Assembly (NCBI GenBank): GCA_039028635.1
Contig: JBCCHV010000053.1
Span: 1 to 48,538 of the forward strand
Length of the DNA: 48,538 bases
Direction: 5' to 3'
From: Acidobacteriota bacterium
GTDB lineage: Bacteria; Acidobacteriota; Thermoanaerobaculia; Multivoradales; JBCCEF01
Shown here: one piece after another, positions 43,481 to 48,538 of the stretch
How positions within the stretch are numbered: the first letter of the stretch is position 1
How the letters are laid out: each line of letters opens with the position of its first letter
The notes under the pieces: generated by a model
Told to the model about the DNA's origin: nothing
Seen by the model: only the letters and a program-made list of their open reading frames with translations
The model's database searches: none
Position numbers and translations under genes: made by a program

Positions 43481-44181
43481 CAGCCCTCGTCCGTCGGTTC
43501 GGAGTCCGCGAGATCGGCGAGGACCTCGCCGCCGAAGTGGTGGGCGAGGGCCGGCACCAGTAGCCAAAGGGCCGCCAGCAGAAGCAGTGCCGTCGCGATG
43601 CCGAGAGGATTCGGGCGACCGGCGGCGAGGTCCGGCAACTGGGCCGCCGCGTGGCAGTAGACCAGCGCTCCGGGCAGAATGCCGACGACGGTGGCGAGCA
43701 GGTAGTGGCGGAACCGAATCGCCGTCAGTCCGCACAGGTAGTTGAGCAGGTTGAAGGGCAGGATCGGGAGGAGTCGAAAGAGCAGCACGGCCCAACCGCC
43801 ATGGCGAGCCAGGGCTCGATCGACGGTTCGCCAACGGCTGTCGGCGAGGCGTTGGGCGACGGCAGCGCGTCCGAGGCGGCGGGCCACGGCGAAGGCTGCC
43901 ACGGCGCCCAGGCTACCGCCGAGCAGCGAGAGCAGCAGGCCGCTTTGAAAGCCGAAGGCGGTCACCGCCAAGGTCATCAGCAGCAGAGCCGGTACGGCGA
44001 GCACCGTGGCCAGTGCGAAGATCAGCACGAAGGCGGCCTCGCCCCAAGGTCCGGAGCGCTCGAGCAGGCCGGTCAGCCGTTGCCAGGCGCCCGGGTCGAT
44101 GGCGTAGAGGGTGCCGGCGGCGATCAGCAGGGCGCCGGTGGCCAGCAGGGCACCCTTCGGAGTGCGCTCGGCGACTTCCAT
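43480..44181 (-). CDS. TVP38/TMEM64 family (VTT domain) membrane protein
   Basis: 233 aa with about six membrane segments. The VTT (DedA/TMEM41-like) domain is shown by GGSLGAVAAFAVARRLGR and the RLLPILPFNLLNYLCGLTAI reentrant region. Relatives scramble or flip phospholipids or undecaprenyl carriers. First gene of the operon, followed by an exported lipoprotein and a secreted protein. The start codon lies 161 bases from a divergent CDP-alcohol phosphatidyltransferase gene. Confidence 0.82.
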   Translation of the reverse strand: MEVAERTPKGALLATGALLIAAGTLYAIDPGAWQRLTGLLERSGPWGEAAFVLIFALATVLAVPALLLMTLAVTAFGFQSGLLLSLLGGSLGAVAAFAVARRLGRAAVAQRLADSRWRTVDRALARHGGWAVLLFRLLPILPFNLLNYLCGLTAIRFRHYLLATVVGILPGALVYCHAAAQLPDLAAGRPNPLGIATALLLLAALWLLVPALAHHFGGEVLADLADSEPTDEG

Positions 44182-44342
44182 GGCGGCAGTTTACCGAGGT
44201 CCAGCGGCAGGTAGCTCATCTCCCGGCGTGCTGGCTGCGTACAAGATGACAGGGCGCCGGGAATCCCCTCCGAAGGTTGTGGTAGAAGGCAGGAGAAGGG
44301 GCGGCGGAGCACTGGCCGCCGGACATCGGGAGTGATCGCAGC

Positions 44343-44996
44343 ATGGCCGAGCTGATGAGGAGCGAGTCCGTTGGTGCCACCAAGGCGCAGGAGGATCTCT
44401 GGGAAGAGCGCCTCTACCTCGCGGTGCGACGCCTGCGCGATCTTCTCCTGGCGCCGCTGGTGACCCCTTTGGCGGCCCTCGGCGTGCCGCCGACCCTGCT
44501 GAGCTGTGCCGGCGTCGCCCTGGCCGCGAGCCTGATCTGGTCCCTCGAACGGGCTCCCGCGCTGGCCTTGGGCGGCTTTGTGGCGGCTCTCCTCTGTGAC
44601 GCCCTCGACGGTGCCCTGGCGCGACGCCAGGGGTGCGAAAGCGCCCTCGGCAAGCTGTGGGATCAGCTCTGCGATTCGGCCACCTGGGCGGCGGTGTTGG
44701 TGGCCGTTCTGGTGGCCGGGTTGGCGCCGCCGGTGGGGATCGCCCTGGCGATCTATCTCGGCGTTCTGCTGCTCTTTCTCGGAGTCGTGGAGAGCACCGC
44801 CCGGCGACCCGGGGCTTGGTGGGTCAATCCGCGGGCGGGATTTTTCGCCCACCTGCCGAAAATCTTCGTCTACGGGGCGATCCTGGTCTATCTGCTCAGC
44901 GAGCGCTCATGGATTCCGCTGGCGGTGGTGGTCAGCAACGGCTTCGCCCTGGCAGGCGTCGTCGGCCTGCTGGTGGCGCTCAAGCGTCGCGGCTGA
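44343..44996 (+). CDS. CDP-alcohol phosphatidyltransferase family protein
   Basis: 217 aa, about six membrane segments. The family motif D-G-x2-A-R-x8-G-x3-D-x3-D is exact (DGALAR to DQLCD), including the metal-binding Asp residues. It transfers a CDP-linked head group or lipid to an alcohol to make a phospholipid; the alcohol cannot be told. The ATG follows a GGGAG. The last 17 bases overlap the convergent BTAD/SARP gene. Confidence 0.85.
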   Translation: MAELMRSESVGATKAQEDLWEERLYLAVRRLRDLLLAPLVTPLAALGVPPTLLSCAGVALAASLIWSLERAPALALGGFVAALLCDALDGALARRQGCESALGKLWDQLCDSATWAAVLVAVLVAGLAPPVGIALAIYLGVLLLFLGVVESTARRPGAWWVNPRAGFFAHLPKIFVYGAILVYLLSERSWIPLAVVVSNGFALAGVVGLLVALKRRG

Positions 44997-47289
44997 CGGC
45001 CTTCGTGCTGAGCCTCTCCTCCATCGCCTGGAGGGCGTCGCCGAGCTTGCGGGTGGAGTCGTCCGGGCGCGCCACCCGGGCCATTGCCTGGCGGCCTCGC
45101 CGGCAGTAGAAGAGGGCGGTCTCGGGGTCCTGCAGATGCTCCGCCTTGTCCGCCGAGAGGTGGAGGTAGGGCAAGGCCTGATGCCATTCGCCGGCCAGCG
45201 AGTAGTGGTGTGCCAGGGCTTCCGCCGCCTCCCGCTCGCGGCCATGAAAGATCTCCCGGAAGGCATTGCCCACCTGGTGGTGCATCTGCTGGCGCCGCAG
45301 GGGGTTGAGGCTCTCGTAGACGGCTTCGCGGATGCGGTAGCTGGCGAACTCGAAGGTGCCTCGGCGCGCCCCTCGCGCCCACAGCACGACGTCGCGGTCG
45401 CGGGGGTCGTCGGTCCAGTAGCGCGGGAACTGGCGAATGAACCAGCGCTCGAGCATCAGCTCGATGCCGATCTCGACCACTCCGATGTGCTCCTCGGCGG
45501 CGCGTCGCAGCAGGCCGACATCGAACTTCTGGCCGATCACGGCGGCGAGCACCAGGAGCTGCCGGGCCGACGTCGGCAGGCGGCTGACCCGCTGCACGAT
45601 CAGACCATCGAGGGACTCCGGATGGGGCAGATGGTCGAGGGGTGGGTTGTCGCTCAGGCTCCAACGGTTCTCGGGCCCTGGGATCAGGACCCCTTCGTCG
45701 CATAGCAGGTTGATCAGCTCGACGAGATGCAGTGGAACGCCGTGGCCGTGATGCTCGAGATAATCGGAAAGCTCGTCGCTGCGCTCGCTACCGATCAGCA
45801 CCCGGGAGATCTCCTGGATCTTGGAAGCCGAGAAGGATTCCAGCGGAATCAGGTCGAAGCGTTTCGGTGACAGGCGCTGGAGGAGCAGCTCCAGGGGATG
45901 ATGCGGGTCGAGGCCCTGGTGGGCGGTGCCGAGAAACCACACCGGCAGCCCGCGCAGCTTGTCGAGGAGATGCTCGAGGAGCTGGAAGGTCGACGGGTCG
46001 GCCCACTGCAGATCGTCCAAGAAGACGATCATCGGATGCCGCGCCGTCGGCGGGCCGCAAAAGGCCTCGAACAGGCGCATCGTCAGGTCCGGCAGGGAGC
46101 GCAGCCGTGGTGGGGCGCTCTCCAGGGGGGCGCGCCAGGCCGGCTCGGCGACCGGCGGCAGGGCACCGGCGATTTCGGCGGCGAGCTCCGGCAGGCGGCT
46201 CCGCGGGTCCTTCGATTCGTGCGGTGGATCGTCCGAGAGGGCGGCGTGGAGAGCCTCCGTGAACGGCTGGAAGCTCACTACCGGGCCGTTCTTGTAGCTT
46301 CGTCCCTGCAGCACCGAGGTGTGACGCTGGGAGGCGAGCTGGTGAATCACCGACTTCGCCAGCCGGGTCTTGCCGAGACCGGCGGCGCCGGTGATCAGGG
46401 TGAAGCGGACGCCGCTGCGCAGGCTTTCCTCGAAGCCTTCGCGCAGCTTGCTGGTGGCGTGCTGACGACCGACCAGGGGCACGAAGGGGCCGAGGGGCTC
46501 GGCAGCGCTGCCGCCCTTGGTGGCCGGCATGTCCTGCTGCAGGATCTGCTCGTAGAGGATGCGGGTCTCGGGCATCGGCTCGACCCCGAGCTCGCGCTCG
46601 AGCAGGCTCGACAGGTCTTCGAACTGGGCCAGGGCGCGGCTGCGGCGGCCGGAGATGGCGTAGAGCTGCATCAGCTCACGGTGGGACTCTTCGGACAGCG
46701 GGTCCATCTCGACCAGGCGCCGGGCGTGGCGCACCGCGTCGCGGTACTCGCCCTGATTGCGCAGCGTTTCGACCAGCAGCTTGTGGGTCTGGATGGCGGC
46801 GTCGCGCAGGCGCTCCTGCTCGGCGACCAGCCAGTCCTCGAAGGCTTCGCTGCCCTTGACGAAGAAGCCGGTCAGGAAATCGCCCCGGTAGAGCTGGCTA
46901 GCGCGCGCCAGCTCGCGGGCGCGGAGCTGGTCGTCGTCTTCGACGGCGGCTCTCTCCAGGGTCTTGTCGAAGGCCTGGACGTCGAGCCAATACTCGATCT
47001 CGGGATTGAGCTGCACCGCCTGATGGGCGCTGCGAATGGCGTCCTTTTCGGAGGAGCCGAGGTTGCTGCGCAGATTGTAGAGAGCCTGGCGGAGATTGCG
47101 CCGCGCGGTGGCTTGCTCGTGGTCCGGCCAGAGCAGGCCGGCGAGCTGGTCACGGCTCAGCGGCCGATCGGCATGGCTCGCCAGGTAGGCGAGCAGGGCG
47201 CGAACCTTCTGCGATTCGAAGCGCTCCACCGGGCGCCCATCGCGGAACACCTGAAACCCGCCTAGCAATCGGATCTCTAATGTGCTCAT
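44980..47289 (-). CDS. BTAD/SARP-family regulator with AAA-type ATPase
   Basis: 769 aa. Residues 1-95 are an OmpR-type winged helix (LEIRLLGGFQVF start), about 98-250 the BTAD helical repeat domain, then a STAND/AAA-like ATPase with Walker A GAAGLGKT (301-308) and Walker B MIVFLDD (420-426), and C-terminal TPR-like helices. Such large SARPs act as signal-responsive transcription activators using nucleotide binding. The ATG at 47289 has a GGAG upstream. It overlaps the convergent CDP-alcohol transferase at the 3' end. The gap before the divergent gene holds two pairs of CCTGAC repeats with an 11-bp period, likely target sites. Confidence 0.85.
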   Translation of the reverse strand: MSTLEIRLLGGFQVFRDGRPVERFESQKVRALLAYLASHADRPLSRDQLAGLLWPDHEQATARRNLRQALYNLRSNLGSSEKDAIRSAHQAVQLNPEIEYWLDVQAFDKTLERAAVEDDDQLRARELARASQLYRGDFLTGFFVKGSEAFEDWLVAEQERLRDAAIQTHKLLVETLRNQGEYRDAVRHARRLVEMDPLSEESHRELMQLYAISGRRSRALAQFEDLSSLLERELGVEPMPETRILYEQILQQDMPATKGGSAAEPLGPFVPLVGRQHATSKLREGFEESLRSGVRFTLITGAAGLGKTRLAKSVIHQLASQRHTSVLQGRSYKNGPVVSFQPFTEALHAALSDDPPHESKDPRSRLPELAAEIAGALPPVAEPAWRAPLESAPPRLRSLPDLTMRLFEAFCGPPTARHPMIVFLDDLQWADPSTFQLLEHLLDKLRGLPVWFLGTAHQGLDPHHPLELLLQRLSPKRFDLIPLESFSASKIQEISRVLIGSERSDELSDYLEHHGHGVPLHLVELINLLCDEGVLIPGPENRWSLSDNPPLDHLPHPESLDGLIVQRVSRLPTSARQLLVLAAVIGQKFDVGLLRRAAEEHIGVVEIGIELMLERWFIRQFPRYWTDDPRDRDVVLWARGARRGTFEFASYRIREAVYESLNPLRRQQMHHQVGNAFREIFHGREREAAEALAHHYSLAGEWHQALPYLHLSADKAEHLQDPETALFYCRRGRQAMARVARPDDSTRKLGDALQAMEERLSTKAVSRDA

Positions 47290-47506
47290 CGGACGAGCTC
47301 CGGCGAGGGCTGCATGACGGTTTCGGAATGGCCGAAGTCAGCGCAGACGGTCCAGATTTCCGCGGGAGGGTGCGGAGAGGTCGGGAAACGTGTGGCAAAG
47401 GCTCAGTCTTCGATCATAACGGATCGCGAGCCCGGACCGAGGGATTCGTCCTTTTTCTTGCGCGAATTCGGGGAAGTTGAATTCATTCAGATTCTTCAGA
47501 TTGCCC

Positions 47507-47523
47507 CCTGACATTTTCCTGAC
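47507..47523 (+). promoter_or_regulatory. CCTGAC direct repeat, 11-bp period (possible SARP operator A)
   Basis: CCTGAC at 47507-47512 and 47518-47523, exactly 11 bp apart. A related TCTGAC follows at 47539-47544, 21 bp on. SARPs bind short direct repeats with one-turn (11-bp) spacing. It is upstream of both the regulator gene (minus) and the gene at 47761. Confidence 0.5.
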
Positions 47524-47635
47524 GGGCCTGGGAGATCCTCTGACCGTCGGGATAGCTGGTTTTTCCTATGTTCAGAAATTTAAAAACAAGGTCCCTGCTC
47601 GCGAGCCATCACGTCACTGCGGAGTGTCCAGGCCC

Positions 47636-47652
47636 CCTGACGCTCCCCTGAC
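47636..47652 (+). promoter_or_regulatory. CCTGAC direct repeat, 11-bp period (possible SARP operator B)
   Basis: CCTGAC at 47636-47641 and 47647-47652, again exactly 11 bp apart, about 110 bases before the start of the gene at 47761. A possible -10 (TACACCT or GGTACA) lies about 10 bases downstream, a spacing expected of SARP-activated promoters. The rest of 47290-47760 shows no gene. Confidence 0.55.
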
Positions 47653-47760
47653 GCGCCGGTGGTACACCTGTACTCACGAGCGGTACATGACATTCGAATC
47701 AGAGCGCGTGACCTCATTTGTCAGCGAATCCGAGGCGGAGATTGGAGACTGGAGACTGAG

Positions 47761-48538
47761 ATGAAAACACTGTGTAAGTCAGGTTTGATTTTTGCCGTCG
47801 CGACCTTCTTGGCGACGGGCGCCGTCGCGCAGATTGGCCCAGGGCCGTTTGCGGCGTTTCCTTCGGCGGATCCGACGGACAGTCGGTTCCTGGGCTTCGG
47901 TTGCCCGGGCATCGAGACTTTGGAGCAGGGCGTCAGCATCGCTTTGACGGTGCCTTCGACGTCGAGCGAGTTCACCCTGAGCTTCTTCGACGGTGAGACC
48001 GGCGGCGCGGATGTCGACGGATTGGAGCACTGGGATGTCGGCGACCGTCAGCTCGAGTTCTTGCTCTACGCCGATCCCCTGCTGACGGGGACCACGGACG
48101 CGGCCAGCTTGGTCGGCCGTTGGACCGGCAACGATCCCAACCCGCTGGCCGATCCGGGTGGTCTGTGGACCACTTCGGAGGCGCAGATGCCGGACAACGA
48201 TTGGTGGGGTGCCACCATTCAGACGTCGGCGAGCGCCCAGTCCCCGAGCGGCTTCTTCCATTACAACCTGGTGATTCAGCTCGATGGCGACTGCATCACC
48301 GGCGAGGTTCTGGAGAGCAACATCAAGGTTGCGTCGTCGAACCCGATGACCTTCCTGGTGCCGAGCTTCGGCCTGGTGGCGGCGCTGCGCGAGGTGGTCA
48401 ACGACGCCGCCTTCGTCTACCCGACGGTCAATTTCGCGGATCTCTCCAATCCGCGCGTGTTCGTCGATGCCCCGACCAGCTACGACGGCACCTTCACCTT
48501 CTTCTTCTCGGTGGCCGAGGGCTCGACCGAGCTTCGCC
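47761..48538 (+). CDS. secreted protein, unknown function, truncated by window end
   Basis: At least 259 codons, open to the right edge. Signal peptide (MKTLCKSGLIFAVATFLATG, cleavage after AVA). The mature part is beta-rich with DNDWWGATIQ, SGFFHYNLVIQLDGDC and FTFFFSVAEG and few Cys; it has no domain I recognise. The ATG lacks a strong ribosome-binding site (GGAGACTGGAGACTGAG upstream is possible). Its position divergent from the BTAD/SARP regulator, with two operator-like repeats between, makes it a likely target of that regulator. Confidence 0.7.
   Translation, partial: MKTLCKSGLIFAVATFLATGAVAQIGPGPFAAFPSADPTDSRFLGFGCPGIETLEQGVSIALTVPSTSSEFTLSFFDGETGGADVDGLEHWDVGDRQLEFLLYADPLLTGTTDAASLVGRWTGNDPNPLADPGGLWTTSEAQMPDNDWWGATIQTSASAQSPSGFFHYNLVIQLDGDCITGEVLESNIKVASSNPMTFLVPSFGLVAALREVVNDAAFVYPTVNFADLSNPRVFVDAPTSYDGTFTFFFSVAEGSTELR

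Noticed and set aside
1-48538. CRISPR array, insertion sequence or prophage
   Set aside because: No regularly spaced short repeats, transposase, integrase or phage structural genes were seen.

Overview
The window is GC-rich DNA from a diderm (Gram-negative type) bacterium. TamB/TamA-type outer-membrane assembly proteins, a PagL-type lipid A deacylase, lipoproteins and many signal peptides show two membranes. FG-GAP/ASPIC repeat proteins, a BTAD/SARP ATPase regulator and secreted proteins ending in a DGFESGDxSxW tail are features I associate with Acidobacteriota, possibly the Thermoanaerobaculia. That placement is inference from gene content, not a phylogeny.

Layout. 1-450: degenerate non-coding tandem repeat. 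605-7539 (minus): seven tandem paralogues of a secreted ~270-285-aa protein with a putative calcium loop and a Cys/His-rich C-terminus, in three transcription units; two of the promoters are duplicates carrying the same palindrome. 7929-15438 (minus): a tightly overlapping operon of class I HMG-CoA reductase, phytoene-desaturase-like oxidoreductase, an FG-GAP/ASPIC protein interrupted by an in-frame TGA (possible selenocysteine codon), an SDR-like/acyltransferase fusion and a TlpA-like lipoprotein. 15596-23015 (plus): two tRNA-Val genes, rpmI-rplT-pheS-pheT, a small coiled-coil protein, zapA, a probable 6S RNA, rny and ymdB. 23040-33415 (plus): PagL-like deacylase, Trm112-like protein, O-antigen ligase-like protein, tlyA, nadK, tamB, tamA. 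33543-34454 (minus): three small secreted Cys-containing paralogues, flanked by the real tamA 3' end and a decayed second copy of it. 34984-38313 (plus): an FtsJ/TlyA-like methyltransferase, a DUF371-RsmI-like fusion, a KamB/NpmA-like 16S rRNA methyltransferase and a PEP-mutase-family enzyme. 38361-44996: a secreted alpha/beta hydrolase, ribBA, a glycosyltransferase, two exported proteins, a VTT-domain membrane protein and a CDP-alcohol phosphatidyltransferase. 44980-48538: a BTAD/SARP regulator divergent from a truncated secreted-protein gene; the gap between them carries two pairs of CCTGAC repeats with an 11-bp period, the arrangement expected of SARP operators.

Together the central block is housekeeping (translation, cell division, RNA turnover, outer-membrane assembly). 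The flanks are lineage-specific secreted-protein arrays and regulators. The strongest candidates for undescribed biology are the two secreted-protein arrays, the in-frame TGA gene and the cluster of three methyltransferase-like genes at 34984-37467.
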